Shown here: positions 51,615 to 61,460 of the stretch, in pieces
Numbering within the stretch: the stretch's first letter is position 1
How the letters are laid out: each line of letters starts with the position of its first letter
Assembly (NCBI RefSeq): GCF_009870125.1
Contig: NC_046683.1
Location: 54,575,869-54,639,868 of the forward strand
Direction of reading: 5' to 3'
Length of the DNA: 64,000 bases
Source of the DNA: Drosophila pseudoobscura
Lineage: Eukaryota > Arthropoda > Insecta > Diptera > Drosophilidae
Translations under genes and position numbers: made by a program
Notes under the pieces: model-generated
Databases searched by the model: none
What the model was told of the DNA's origin: nothing
What the model saw: the letters and a program-made list of their open reading frames with translations, nothing else

Positions 51615-52994
51615 CTATTCGTGTTCCCTCTGCCAGAGGTACGACTGTAGTTGCTTTATTTCCGATTGCTGGACAAAGTAGACGACGGCCAAGCCGATCA
51701 CGAGGTTAAGCCGCAGTTTCCACTGCCCCAAAGCGGTATTTAATGTGACAAAACATGTCCTTTTTCCTATTCTCCGAGAGAGGAAACAAATGGAAACTCG
51801 TTGATGATCGAAAGCGCAGATTTGCGATTGGAACTGCAAGAGGAAAACAATAGTTTTAAGGGGAATAAAGAGTGGAACAATACTTGCCATGATATCAAGA
51901 ATATCCTCCCCAAAGGGGACTTTCCTCCCCTTAAAGGGGGGGATTCTACTTTCTTGCCAGCAATGGCCAATCAATGATTGATACTCGCTTTGCTGCAGGT
52001 GTGCGGCAGCCAGGAGGAGCAGCCACAAGGCCAGATGCCAGGCCAACAGATACATGGACTCGCGTAGCAGCTGCTCCGGAGCGGTCAGATCCCGTAGATT
52101 TTTGCCATTCCAAGCCGCCTCATCCTCGAGATCGTCGCGACTCTTTTGCTGCTGCAACACCTGCGTCGCATCGAAGCGCAGGAGACGCGCAAAGGCCACT
52201 ATGCGAATGGCAATGAGACACACAAAGCAATCGTAGGTTACCCTGAAGTAGAGGCCCGCCAGGAGATTGAGTCTCCTTTGCAGGGGATACAGCATCCTGA
52301 GGAGCAGCTGAAAGCACTTGAGGTTCCTATCCAGGCGGAGATTCTGCAGGGACTGGAGCCAGCCGGCGTGCAGCAGGTGATAGAGGATGTGCAGGGCTAT
52401 CAGCAGGACGAATACGAGTTGCGGCACGCCCATCAGATAGTTAGCGATGTTGTGCATATCGCTGGCCGTCAAGACCCTTCTCTGGGGGTGTTCTATGAGC
52501 GGAAAATCCAGCCAGAAGGTCTTGTATCCCATGAGGAAGAGCAGCAGCAGCAGGGCTCCGCCGTAGACGAGCGCCTGCCAGGAGCATTCCAGGATCAAGT
52601 GCCTGCCCAGAAGGGTCTTCAGTTGCTTGTACGCCATCTGTGATTGATTGACCAGCTGCCAGAGGGACTTGTGCCTAATCAAGGACCATATCATGGCCGC
52701 GAGATACATGAGACTCTGCAGATACTCGCATCTCACGGAGAATCCATCTGTCGGGGGCCGCGAATCGGTCTCCAGGGAATTCATGAGCGCGTTTTCCATT
52801 TCCAAGCGTTGGCGCGCCATTTGATGCAGCAGCAGGATGCATGCAACAAAGAGGCATGGAATGTATCTGCAGCAGTTGTATCTATGGGTGTACAGACGCC
52901 GGGATCTGCTGAAACGGAGCTGCAGGAAGCCCAGCGAGTGGAAAAGAAATCGAAATACTTTGAGCGCTTTCCAGAGCCACTGAATGCGTGACAT
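51615..52994 (-). CDS. Divergent gustatory-receptor-like (Gr/Grl) seven-helix protein, gene 1
   Basis: Predicted 441-residue membrane protein. Exon 1 is 52994-51888 (369 codons) and exon 2 is 51833-51615 (72 codons plus TAG). I chose the ATG at 52994 (context CGAAATGTC) because upstream in-frame sequence has only non-ATG starts. Hydrophobic segments lie near residues 44-58, 92-107, 138-157, 188-208, 250-267 and 313-333, with a last one near 410-423, as expected for insect Gr proteins (about 350-450 residues). The 54-nt intron (51887-51834) is phase 0 and starts GCAAGT, a GC-AG intron. Its position matches the intron of the two neighbouring paralogues: exon 1 ends in Met just before the last helix. 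The TYhhhhhQF signature is absent, so it may be a Gr-like (Grl) rather than a classical receptor. The +1 frame of exon 2 also looks weakly Gr-like, so a frameshift there is not excluded. The first TTTATT-type polyadenylation signal is about 350 nt downstream. Ligand and expression are unknown. Confidence 0.82.
   Translation of the reverse strand: MSRIQWLWKALKVFRFLFHSLGFLQLRFSRSRRLYTHRYNCCRYIPCLFVACILLLHQMARQRLEMENALMNSLETDSRPPTDGFSVRCEYLQSLMYLAAMIWSLIRHKSLWQLVNQSQMAYKQLKTLLGRHLILECSWQALVYGGALLLLLFLMGYKTFWLDFPLIEHPQRRVLTASDMHNIANYLMGVPQLVFVLLIALHILYHLLHAGWLQSLQNLRLDRNLKCFQLLLRMLYPLQRRLNLLAGLYFRVTYDCFVCLIAIRIVAFARLLRFDATQVLQQQKSRDDLEDEAAWNGKNLRDLTAPEQLLRESMYLLAWHLALWLLLLAAAHLQQSEYQSLIGHCWQESRIPPFKGRKVPFGEDILDIMASIVPLFIPLKTIVFLLQFQSQICAFDHQRVSICFLSRRIGKRTCFVTLNTALGQWKLRLNLVIGLAVVYFVQQSEIKQLQSYLWQREHE
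51834..51887 (-). other. 54-nt GC-AG intron of gene 1
   Basis: The donor reads ATG|GCAAGT and the acceptor CTCTTGCAG|TTC. The intron is phase 0, its length is a multiple of three and it contains no in-frame stop, so it could be mistaken for coding sequence. The exon 1 end (D-I-M) aligns with the exon 1 ends of the two neighbouring paralogues, which use GT donors at the same place. GC followed by AAGT is the usual context of functional GC donors. Confidence 0.7.
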
Positions 52995-53080
52995 TTCGAA
53001 CGATGACTGAGGAAGACTCGGCAGTGGCGCCACCGAAAGAGTGCGATGGGTAATTGGCAATCAAGTGAATGCATTCATTG

Positions 53081-53086
53081 TTTATT
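53081..53086 (-). terminator. Polyadenylation signal overlapping the gene 2 stop codon
   Basis: On the minus strand the stop TGA is followed by ATAAA, so an AATAAA hexamer begins at the last base of the stop codon. Cleavage 10-30 nt downstream would fall inside the 91-nt gap before gene 1 and leave almost no 3' UTR. Confidence 0.5.
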
Positions 53087-54426
53087 CACTCGAATTCGTC
53101 ATAGAAATAGAAGCGATAGACCTGGCTAATTGTCTGCGTTACATTGCCGTTGGAATCGTCGTCGAAAGGCCCCTCCCCCTCCCCGCTTTCGTCCGAATTG
53201 AAGTGTTTGTGGAGCAGCAAACGAAGGACGAGCAGGAGCAGCAGCTCCCGCAGGTGGCTGACGAGCAGAGCCCGGAAGGTGGCCAGAGTTAGGGCCAGGC
53301 TAAAGGCCTTGCAGCCCACGGAGGAGAGCAGCAGGGGATGTGGCACCAACTGAGTGGCGGCAAAGTTTGTGGAGAACTGAAAAGAAGAAGACACAATGGG
53401 GAAGGTGGGGTGGGGAAAACTATGGATACTCCCTACCATTGTGGTTACAATATCCTGATTCCTCCTCAAGTGCTGCCGCCGCCTCATCAGCGTCACACCA
53501 AAGGCCTGGGGCAGCGTACGATGCTGCAGCAGACGCCACGACCTCAATACGAACAAGTTGGGGTCGTCCCGCAGGCGGAGGAAGTTCCGCTGGAAGCGCC
53601 GCCGCTGCCGCTGCAGATTCAGGCCGATCAGGAGGAGGAGAGCCTGCAGCAGCAGGAGCAGCACTACGTAGACCAGCTGGAGGCTCAGCTGCCGCCCCGT
53701 GCCGTGCTGAAGCATCAACAGCAGCCGGATGCCGGGCAGAGCCATGAAACTCACGAAATGCAGGCCGAAGTACCGCGTGACCCTCCGATGCAGGCGCCAA
53801 ATGGCGGACTGTTCGCGCAGCAGGGCCCTGAGCAGGCCCAGGCGGTCGCTTCGCATGTGCCGCCAGAGGAAGGCGTTCAGCGAGCGGTAGATGCAGGACA
53901 GCCACAGGAGGTAGCTGCCGAAGAAGAGCAGCTGCAGGTGGTAGATGAAGGCCACGCCGGCTATGAAGCACGACTGGTAGAAGGAGTACATCCGCAGCTG
54001 CCACGAGAGCAGCGAAACGAGCATGACGATCGAGGCGAGTGTGTAGGAGCACTCGCGACGGATGCGCACACAGAACAGTGCCCCGAGCACCCGCTGGATC
54101 CTCCTGTGGGTCGTCGCACACTCGTTCAACAGCTCCGTGAGGTGGCGCCGCAGCAGCAGGAAGTACACGTACAGCGGCACGTACAGCAGGAACACAAACG
54201 GCTCGTAGGTCCAGAGCTGACTCAGCGAGAGGTAGGCCAGGCTGGCCAGCAGATTCACCAGCGCCATCAGGTGGACGTAGAGCTGCTCGTCGCCCACGAA
54301 GCGCCGCCGCTGCTCCGCATAGCCCACGTTGTAGTAGCCCAAGTAGAGGCCGATCCGGCCGATTGTGTGCCACACACTCATCAAGTGGCACAGGCAGAAG
54401 CCCTCGGCGGAAGCGTGACTCTCCAT
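53086..54426 (-). CDS. Divergent gustatory-receptor-like (Gr/Grl) seven-helix protein, gene 2
   Basis: Predicted 426-residue membrane protein. Exon 1 is 54426-53437 (330 codons) and exon 2 is 53376-53086 (96 codons plus TGA). The 60-nt phase-0 GT-AG intron (53436-53377) is stop-free and in frame. Hydrophobic segments lie near residues 50-68, 76-92, 125-142, 152-178, 220-238 and 249-270, with a long leucine-rich one in exon 2 (about 344-386), followed by an acidic tail (SDESGEGEG, DDDS) to residue 426. It aligns well with the plus-strand receptor at 60,969: both share H-R-R-x-Q-R-x-x-G-x-L-F-C-V (here residues 107-120) and a W-L-x-x-I-Y block after helix 4. Helix 7 lacks TYhhhhhQF, as reported for Gr-like (Grl) proteins. 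The start context is CAGATGG (moderate). Gene 1 begins only 91 nt downstream on the same strand. The family call is fairly sure; the exact orthologue is not known. Confidence 0.83.
   Translation of the reverse strand: MESHASAEGFCLCHLMSVWHTIGRIGLYLGYYNVGYAEQRRRFVGDEQLYVHLMALVNLLASLAYLSLSQLWTYEPFVFLLYVPLYVYFLLLRRHLTELLNECATTHRRIQRVLGALFCVRIRRECSYTLASIVMLVSLLSWQLRMYSFYQSCFIAGVAFIYHLQLLFFGSYLLWLSCIYRSLNAFLWRHMRSDRLGLLRALLREQSAIWRLHRRVTRYFGLHFVSFMALPGIRLLLMLQHGTGRQLSLQLVYVVLLLLLQALLLLIGLNLQRQRRRFQRNFLRLRDDPNLFVLRSWRLLQHRTLPQAFGVTLMRRRQHLRRNQDIVTTMVGSIHSFPHPTFPIVSSSFQFSTNFAATQLVPHPLLLSSVGCKAFSLALTLATFRALLVSHLRELLLLLVLRLLLHKHFNSDESGEGEGPFDDDSNGNVTQTISQVYRFYFYDEFE
53377..53436 (-). other. 60-nt phase-0 intron of gene 2
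   Basis: The donor is ATG|GTAGGG and the acceptor CTTTTCAG|TTC, after a pyrimidine-rich tract. The length is divisible by three and there is no in-frame stop, so retained transcripts would still encode a full-length protein with 20 extra residues just before helix 7. Confidence 0.75.
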
Positions 54427-54573
54427 CTGTCCGAATCGACTGCAACTATCTGCGGGATGGCACCCCACAAAAGTGTCCCAATGTATCTATCTATGATGTC
54501 TAGCCATTTGTTTAAGCGTTTCGAGGCGGGGGGCAAATGGTAGATACTTTCACGGCGTATGCTTATCGATTTT

Positions 54574-55320
54574 GAAGTATCTTTTGCCACCCAAGGAACT
54601 TTCACAGAGATAAAAGTATCCTTAACTGCTTGTAGAACGGTGGAAAAGAGCTCTTTAAGGTGGGAATTCTGTTCCACTGCTAGAAAATCTAGAGAATCGA
54701 AGCACAGATACTTTTGTGAAGCGATAAGAAGAGGACTCTTTTGCTTGTGGAAGTATCTTTTGCCACCCAAGGAACTTGCACAGAGATAAAAGTATCTTTT
54801 ACTACTTGTAGAACGGTGGAAAAGAGTTCTTTAAGGTGGGAATTCTATTCCACTGCTCGAAAACCTACAGAATCGAAGCACATAGTGTACAGATACAGAT
54901 ACTTGTGTGAAGCGATAAGAGGAGGACTCTTTTGCTTGTGGAAGTATCTTTTGCCACCCAAGGAACTTTCACAGAGATAAAAGTATCCTTAACTGCTTGT
55001 AGAACGGTGGAAAAGAGCTCTTCAAGGTGGGAATTCTGTTCCACTGCTAGAAAATCTAGAGAATCGAAGCACAGATACTTTTGTGAAGCGATAAGAGGAG
55101 GACTCTTTTGCTGGTTGAAGTATCTTTTGCCACCCAAGGAACTTTCACAGAGATAAAAGTATCTTTTACTGCTTGTAGAACGGTAGAAAAGAGCTCTTTG
55201 AGGTGGGAATTCTGTTCCACTGCTAGAAAATCTAGAGAATCGATACAGATACAGATACTTTTGTGAAGCGATAAGAGGAGGACTCCTTTGCCTGTGGAAT
55301 GTGTATCTTAAGCGATAGAA
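54574..55320. repeat. 176-191-bp tandem repeat carrying CGATA sites
   Basis: Copies begin GAAGTATCTTTTGCCACC at 54574, 54750, 54941 and 55117 (spacing 176, 191, 176), with a partial copy at the right end. Each contains AAAAGTATC and the inverse GATACTTTT about 100 bp apart, and a GCGATAAGA. CGATA occurs at 54722, 54913, 55089, 55241, 55269 and 55313. The array lies upstream of gene 2 and on the promoter side of the divergent plus-strand receptor. Confidence 0.88.
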
Positions 55321-55357
55321 CAGCTGTTCCACGCCCTTGTGCCTCGACGAAAACGTT

Positions 55358-55365
55358 TATCGATA
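55358..55365. promoter_or_regulatory. TATCGATA site (DRE / BEAF-32-type)
   Basis: A perfect palindromic TATCGATA lies 38 bp after the CGATA-bearing tandem array. This is the DREF consensus and contains the CGATA core bound by BEAF-32 in Drosophila. Confidence 0.4.
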
Positions 55366-55542
55366 GACTGTTATTCCTATATGGTGTTTCACTGGTGTTT
55401 GTGGCTCGACAACAACGTTTTTTCGTGGCATCTGCCCGCCCAACTACATATCCATAAAAGTAACCCCTTTATAGAGCGTAAAAACATTCAATTGAGTTGC
55501 TCAAAAAGTGCTGTACGCACTTGAACCATAAATACCAAGTGC

Positions 55543-55544
<2 letters not shown>

Positions 55545-55576
<32 letters not shown>
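55545..55576. repeat. CT dinucleotide microsatellite
   Basis: An uninterrupted (CT)16 run; also a potential GAGA-factor platform. Confidence 0.95.
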
Positions 55577-55579
<3 letters not shown>

Positions 55580-55912
55580 CCTCTGTCTCTCACTCCCTGG
55601 AGTACTACGTACCTGGGCAAAAAAAAAAAAGAGAGAAAAAAGAAAGATAACGACTGACAAATAATATTTTACGCTCTGTTTATTTGTGGACGGGCGGGCA
55701 ACGAAACGCTTTAATAGTTTACACTCGGATGTGGCTGTGGGGTTGTAGGGATAAGGATTCCAGGGGATGTGGTGGGCGGGGCAGGGCGGGTGGCGGGTGG
55801 CGGGTGGCGGCGGGTGGATATGGTTATGGATATGGATATGGTTATGAAATGGAGGAGAGCACTTAAAATGGCATAAAGCCATAAGAGGAGGTCACTTCTA
55901 CCCCAAACTATC

Positions 55913-55948
55913 TCCCCCCCTCCCCCCCCCCCCCCCCCCCCCCCCCCC
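55913..55948. repeat. 36-bp C homopolymer (one T interruption)
   Basis: Eight C, one T and then 27 C, the longest of several long C/G runs in the window. The opposite strand could form G-quadruplexes. Confidence 0.9.
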
Positions 55949-57536
55949 TGCATTCTGCTCCATTCTTTCGCTTTTCCTGTAAAGATACCCCCACCCGTAG
56001 CCCATATCTTTTTTCATCGCTCGGCAAATGGTTTTACACGCATGTAACTTTTCTACGGGATACTGCCTGCCCCCTCCCCGTCCCCTCCCCATCCCCCCCC
56101 GTTCCCCCCTTGATTGTCTGCATATATGAATGCACCATTCCCACTTGCCACTTGCCATTTGCAGCACGGTGGCACGGTGGCACGGTGGCACGATGGCTTG
56201 GGTGTGGTGTGTGGTTCCGCATAGTATAACAATCACGAAAAAAAACCTGCATGTTTTTATTACAAATTGCAATTGTGAAAAATTTTATACATGGCCGCAT
56301 TGTCCCTGCGCTCCATTCGCCCCTCCGCGGCAGCATCGTGTCACCAGAGCCAGGACAAGGACCAGGACCAGGACCAGGACCTTTATTCCCGCTGCTGCTG
56401 CTGCTGCCGCACCTGCAACAAAAAGTTGCCAAGCGATGGTGAAAGGGAAAAAGGAGTTTGTTTTTTTTTTTTGGATGCCGGGCTGGCAGGCAGGAAGCCT
56501 CTTCCTGGGTTGATAGTGTCGCCCCGAAAAATAAACTGCCACATAAAATTCCTGCCGCATATCCCCTGTCGTTGTCGTTGTCGGTGCCCTTGCCACTTGC
56601 CACTTGCCACTTGCTCCACTACGGGGCGTGGCTGTTTTTTGTTCAACACTCGCGTGGCGTGCGGTATGCATAAAGCAAATTAATTTATTTTTCTCGACTG
56701 CCAGTTTTTCAATTTAAATGCTTTTTGCTCCCTTTTCACCCCCCCCCCCCCCCTTTCTCTGCCTTTTTTCGGTATTTTTCTTCCTCTTTTTTATTGGAGT
56801 TCTTTGGTATTTTTCTGGTATATTTCTTTCGATATTTTTCTTCTATTTTCTTTTGGTTTTTTGTATTTTTATTGTAATTCCCTTTATCCAAACACTTTTT
56901 TTTTTTTTGGAGCCCTCTACGATTTTGCAGTGCGCCATAAATTTTTTGCATATTTTCATTAGTTGTCAGCGCTGCTGCTTTTGATGATTTATGCATGTTT
57001 TTGATGCGCTCACTCTCTCCACTCTCTCTCCACTCTCTCTCCACTCTCTCTGCACTCTCTACACTCTCTCCAGTGCTCCTCTGCCCCTGGCTGGCACTCG
57101 TTGCCCTCCTTTTGAATGCTCTTTCTGCGTGAAAATAATGGGCGGAGAAATGGGGGCGTGGCATGGCCATCAGCCACTGCCCACTGGCTATAACAAACCA
57201 ACAAAAAAAACACAAACAAACTTATTAAAAATTTAGTTTGGTAAGGAAAAGTTTTTAAGCTAATGAAAATTGCTGTTGCACTGTTGTCAGAATGTTGCCC
57301 GTTGCCCGCCGCCCGTCGCCCGTTGCCAGTGGCCAGTGGAATGTTAAATGCGGGAACCATCTGCGCCACTGGAATATGGAAATTGAAGGAGATGGATACG
57401 GAGGGGCAGCAGGGAGCAGGGAGCGGGCAGCAGGCAGCAGCTGGGGGGATAGAGTGATTTTTAGGCAAAAAATACTGAAAGGGGCACAAAAATCTTGGCA
57501 AAAAGTTCGTCCAGAAGTGGTTAGAATTTCATGAAT

Positions 57537-57800
57537 CGGAATATTATTATTTTTTATTTTTATATTTTATATTTTTATATTTATTTATATTAATTTTTAT
57601 ATTTATATTAATTTTTATATTTATATTTTATTTTTTTATATTTATATAATTAATTTTTATATTATATATTAATTTATATACATTTTTTTTCTCTAATTTT
57701 TCAAATTTTTTAGAATTTTATCTGAAAACAATAAAAACTAAAATAATCCAAGTATTCTAAAAAAAAGAAAAAAAAAAAAAAATAGGACACCTGGAAGGCT
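57537..57800. repeat. AT-only minisatellite
   Basis: The stretch is almost pure A/T, built from TTTTTATATTTATATTAA-like units and ending in A runs. No coding potential. Confidence 0.8.
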
Positions 57801-57879
57801 TTAAGTTAAGAAATAAATGTTTGCTTAGGATTTAAGATCTAAATTTTTATAATTAAAAAAAAAGAGACGTTTTTTGTCA

Positions 57880-57881
<2 letters not shown>

Positions 57882-57914
<33 letters not shown>
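57882..57914. repeat. AG dinucleotide microsatellite
   Basis: An uninterrupted (GA)16 run. Confidence 0.95.
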
Positions 57915-57920
<6 letters not shown>

Positions 57921-59715
57921 GTAGCTTCCTTGAGGGGAATTTTCCTTGGTTTTTCAATTTTGTTTTTCTCTTTTTATTCCACGTTTTTTGTCTTTGAAGA
58001 ACTGTAAATTAAAGTGATTTTCCCTCGCTTGGAGGCGGCTTTAATGGACTCTTCCTTTGAATCCTTGATTTCGGATTGCCTTTAAATATTTTCTTTGAGT
58101 TTTGTGTGGATCCTCGGAGGGGGGGGGATACCCATTAAATGGAAGTTAATCGACAGGTAAATCATGCTCTGGACTGGGGCTTTCGTTCTATATACATAAT
58201 GAGGGTCGCACCGTCTTCCCCTCTCGTGCCCCTCGTGCCCCTCGTTCCCCCTCGTTCCCCCTCGTCCCCCGTCTCGCTTTAAGTCGCGCACACAATAAAG
58301 CGGTCGACAGTGATATCTGCTTTGCTCTGGTGCTTAGGTGCGAAGTGGCATCTCTCCATCTCCTCCTCCTCCTCCTCCTCCTCTGCTCTTTCGAGAGCGG
58401 CCCATCTGCCTAACGGTGATTGTGATGTTTTCCAAACGCCCACATTCCTGCCCCTCCCCCTGCCGCACGGCCAGGCCATACTCCAACGAGTGACGTCTCT
58501 AATGATTGTTTGACAAACATGCCCATCCGTAGAGCACTCTCCTCTCCTCCTCTCCTTCTCTCCGCCTTTCTGTCTACCCGCCAGCCTTCCATCGGGATTC
58601 CGTAGAGCTCCGACGGCTCCTCTGTGTCCATAGGAGAGGGTCTGCCTCTGGCTCTGCCTCTGGCTCTGGCTGTGGATCTCTTTATTGAATACCAACACGG
58701 CGGCAGGGTCCCGCTTTGAGGCATGGCGGCAGCCTTTGGGCGGCATCAGCCGTGCCTCGGACGACATGTACAGGATTTTAAAAATGCCACAGAAAAGCGT
58801 CACCATCGAGCGACGACGAGCAGCGACATGAATTCTAAAATTGAAATGACAAAGTAAACGAAAGGCGAGAGGTGAAAGGTGAAAGTTGAAGGCTTGAGAG
58901 AGCTGGCAAGGAATGGAAGGAAAGGGGTGGGGAGGGGAGGGGTGTGGGGGGAGTCAAGTGGAAAGCTAAGCAGCCAAGGAAGAAGGAACAGAAGAAGCAG
59001 GACCCAATCCCCCGCTCGAGTTTGACATTTTTGGGTTATGCTGCGATGAACATGGCCGATATGCTGCCTCATGCTTCGTGCCGCGCCCCGTGTGCCTCCT
59101 CCTGTGCATGCAAATTTCTTTCAAAGCAGCGGCAGCATCGAGTGGCAAGTGTGGCACGTGGGAAAGCGTAAGCAGCGATTGAGACTTGAACAAATTAATC
59201 GCCGGGACTCTGGTTTTGACCGAGTTTACAGAGTTTTTTTTCTGCCTCCCTCTCCCTCTCTCTCCCCCTCTCTTTTGAAGGTGTCCTTGGCTGATTCCCA
59301 GTTTGCAAATAAATTAGTTTGCTACGTGAACGACGCAAATCTGAGGTGGGTTTGACAGCCATGTAGCCCCTCTCCGGCTCCAACTCCGGCCTTTGCCTTT
59401 TTCTGTGGCCTTGTTTTTGGGAAGTATTTAGATACCCTTTCGTTTTCAGCGATCGGATGGCTCTGGGCGGACCAGAGCCCACGCCATTTACTACTCCCCA
59501 TCCACAGCTCGGCATTCTTCAAGTATGACACGATAATTCCCTTTTTTCAGGCCTATAAATAGTTGTATTTAATTCAAACAAAATTATGATAAATGATAAT
59601 TGGCTCTGCCTCACTTTCCCTCTCACGCTTTCTTAGCTTGTGCATTCGTGAAGCGCTTTCGAGTCCCTTAAAAACTCTCTAAATATCCCTAAATACTTGC
59701 GATGCAGCCCCTTTT

Positions 59716-59723
59716 TATCGATA
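59716..59723. promoter_or_regulatory. TATCGATA site (DRE-type)
   Basis: A second perfect TATCGATA. Related ATCGAT sites follow at about 59866 and 60621, upstream of the plus-strand receptor. They suggest a promoter or boundary, but no transcript start is evident. Confidence 0.3.
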
Positions 59724-60074
59724 GAAACACATACCCCCATCTCTGAGGATATTGAAGCCACAACTGTGTGCTTTTCTATCGTTTGCGGGGGTGTACGGGT
59801 GGGCAGGCTCTGTTCTCCATATTTCCACTTTTATTCAACGAATTTAAGGAAGACATCGGTCTAACTATCGATTCTGCTTTACATGCCACATGCCACATGC
59901 CCTACTTTTTTATTTTTATTTATTTGTATTTATTTCTATTTTATTATTTAAATAATAGCCTCCAAATATAATTTACATATGTCGTTAATTGAAAAAAATC
60001 TACTAATAGTGAAAAAAACTAGTGAAATTTTTGAACAAACAAAAAATTAAGCATTTCAATGTTTCGAAAGAATT

Positions 60075-60209
60075 TCAAGCATTATTTTGTGGCAAAAACA
60101 AAATGCTGTTCACCTCATCCTTTTGGATGTCCTGAAAATTCCCGAAGAATATGTAAATGGCAAAATCTATAAATGAGAGAATTTGTGGAAAATTTACGTT
60201 AAAAAACAT
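60075..60209 (-). CDS. Candidate 44-residue small ORF
   Basis: A 44-codon frame runs from ATG at 60209 to TGA at 60075 in AT-rich DNA. The peptide has a hydrophobic aromatic centre (FIDFAIYIFFG) followed by a charged stretch (QDIQKDEVN), so it could be a one-helix membrane peptide or the tail of a larger spliced protein; a CCTTTTAG acceptor-like sequence lies just upstream. A chance frame of this length is quite possible here. No family recognised. Confidence 0.2.
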   Translation of the reverse strand: MFFNVNFPQILSFIDFAIYIFFGNFQDIQKDEVNSILFLPQNNA

Positions 60210-60385
60210 TCAGCTCTAAAAGGAAAAAATAAAACAATTTTTTTTTGTTAGTTAATCAAAAAAAAAAAAAAATACTTTGGTAATGGGAAAGTTTTTGGAG
60301 CCCAATAAGAAAAAAAATTCAGTTCTAAAAGGAATACAAATAAAACAATTTTTTGTTTGTTTATTAAACAAAAAAAAAAACTCTG
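60208..60385. repeat. About 110-bp AT-rich direct duplication
   Basis: TCAGCTCTAAAAGGAAAAAA near 60211 and TCAGTTCTAAAAGGAATACA near 60321 are each followed by AATAAAACAATTTTTT and then a run of A. On the minus strand both copies present a CCTTTTAG|A acceptor-like sequence. Confidence 0.6.
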
Positions 60386-61457
60386 GCGAATGAAGAATGA
60401 AGAAAAAAAGAGCTCCTCTCTATCACTTTTTTCACTCCCTCCTTTTTTCTGTCCCCTTCCTCCCTCTTCCAGAGTATCTGAGCCATTAAGAGAGGATTTT
60501 TACAAGGGCAGAAAAAACCAATTGAATCTGTGATTTGAACAGGGTATCCCCAAGAGCCATACCCTATCGTGATAATATTTGCATTTTCATTCTTTAAAAA
60601 AATTAAACCAAGTGAAAACTTATCGATTCGATGGTGTTCGGAGGGACAGAAGCCGCTAATTGAAGTGGATTTCTCTCGCTGTGTGTGTGTGTGGCAGAGC
60701 CATCAATTATCCGTGGCATGCCTTTGCCCGTGCCCCCACCAAGAGGCAGCTAAAAGCATTTACACAGCAGCAGAGGCAGGAGGAGGCGGAGGCAGGGGCG
60801 GAGGGCTCTAGATTCTAGTCGGCAGTCATCACATTAGTGGCTAAGTACTCACCAAATTGTTACCACTTTTTCCTCGTAGCATGAGGCAGGCAGGAAGGCA
60901 CAGAGCTCTCTCTCTCCCGTTTTCCCGTTTTCCCATCCCCGTGTGTGCGTTCAGTCTTTGCTTGCAACATGCCATCGCCGCAGTCGCAGTCGCAACCGCA
61001 GTCGAAGCCGAAGCCGCTGCACAAGCTGCTCTGCGTGTGCCACATTGTCAGCTACTTCAATGGCCAGAAGTGGGTCTGCCATCTGCTGTGCCTCTTCAAC
61101 CTGCGCTACGACGAGGCCCAGCAGAGCTTCGCCTTTGGCCAGCAGGTGCTCGTCGGCCTGGCCTACACCTGGTGTGTGTGGAGCGGCCTGGGCTTCGTGG
61201 TCCTGCTGCCGTACGCGCCGTGCTGGACCATCGACAGATACACGGTCGGGGCGTACGGCCTGCCCACCGCCTACTGCCTGGCGCGGCGGCGGTACTTGCT
61301 GCGGATCCTCAACGAAATGGTGCGCGTCCACCGGCGGCTGCAGCGGGCCATGGGCCCCCTGTTCTGCGTGGACGTGAAGCGGGCCTTCTGCTGGGCCCTG
61401 CTGGTGGCCCTGGAGCTCGTGGCCACCCTGTACTGGGAGGTGGCCTCGCAGGAGCCC

Positions 61458-61460
61458 TGA
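61458..61460 (+). other. In-frame TGA (codon 164) with leaky UGA-C context
   Basis: The context is GAG CCC TGA CAG ATC. It lies in the predicted loop between helices 3 and 4. No frame change or gap accompanies it. UGA followed by C is the stop context most often associated with translational readthrough in Drosophila. Confidence 0.85.

Larger units (their letters stand above)
55366..60074. other. Gene-free stretch between divergent receptors
   Basis: Microsatellites, the 36-bp C run, TGGCACGG repeats near 56165-56195, CTCTCCACT repeats at 57010-57075, the AT-only minisatellite and CTCGTGCCC repeats near 58220-58270. No coding sequence is supported. Confidence 0.5.

Noticed and set aside
52146..52991. 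Long plus-strand frames opposite gene 1
   Set aside because: Antisense shadows of the receptor exon; no helices or motifs.
53338..54543. A 401-codon open frame on the plus strand opposite gene 2
   Set aside because: It is the Gln/Glu-rich antisense shadow of a GC-rich, leucine-rich receptor exon and has no family resemblance.
54559..55156. Repeated peptide frames in the CGATA array
   Set aside because: They recur only because the DNA unit repeats; spacing of 176 and 191 bp breaks frame between copies.
58279..58806. A 175-codon minus-strand frame
   Set aside because: Contains poly-Glu from a CTC repeat and SQRQ repeats from CTGGCTCTG units; no domain.
61458..61460. TGA as a selenocysteine codon
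   Set aside because: Receptors of this superfamily are not selenoproteins, and gene 2 has Tyr, not Cys, at the aligned position.
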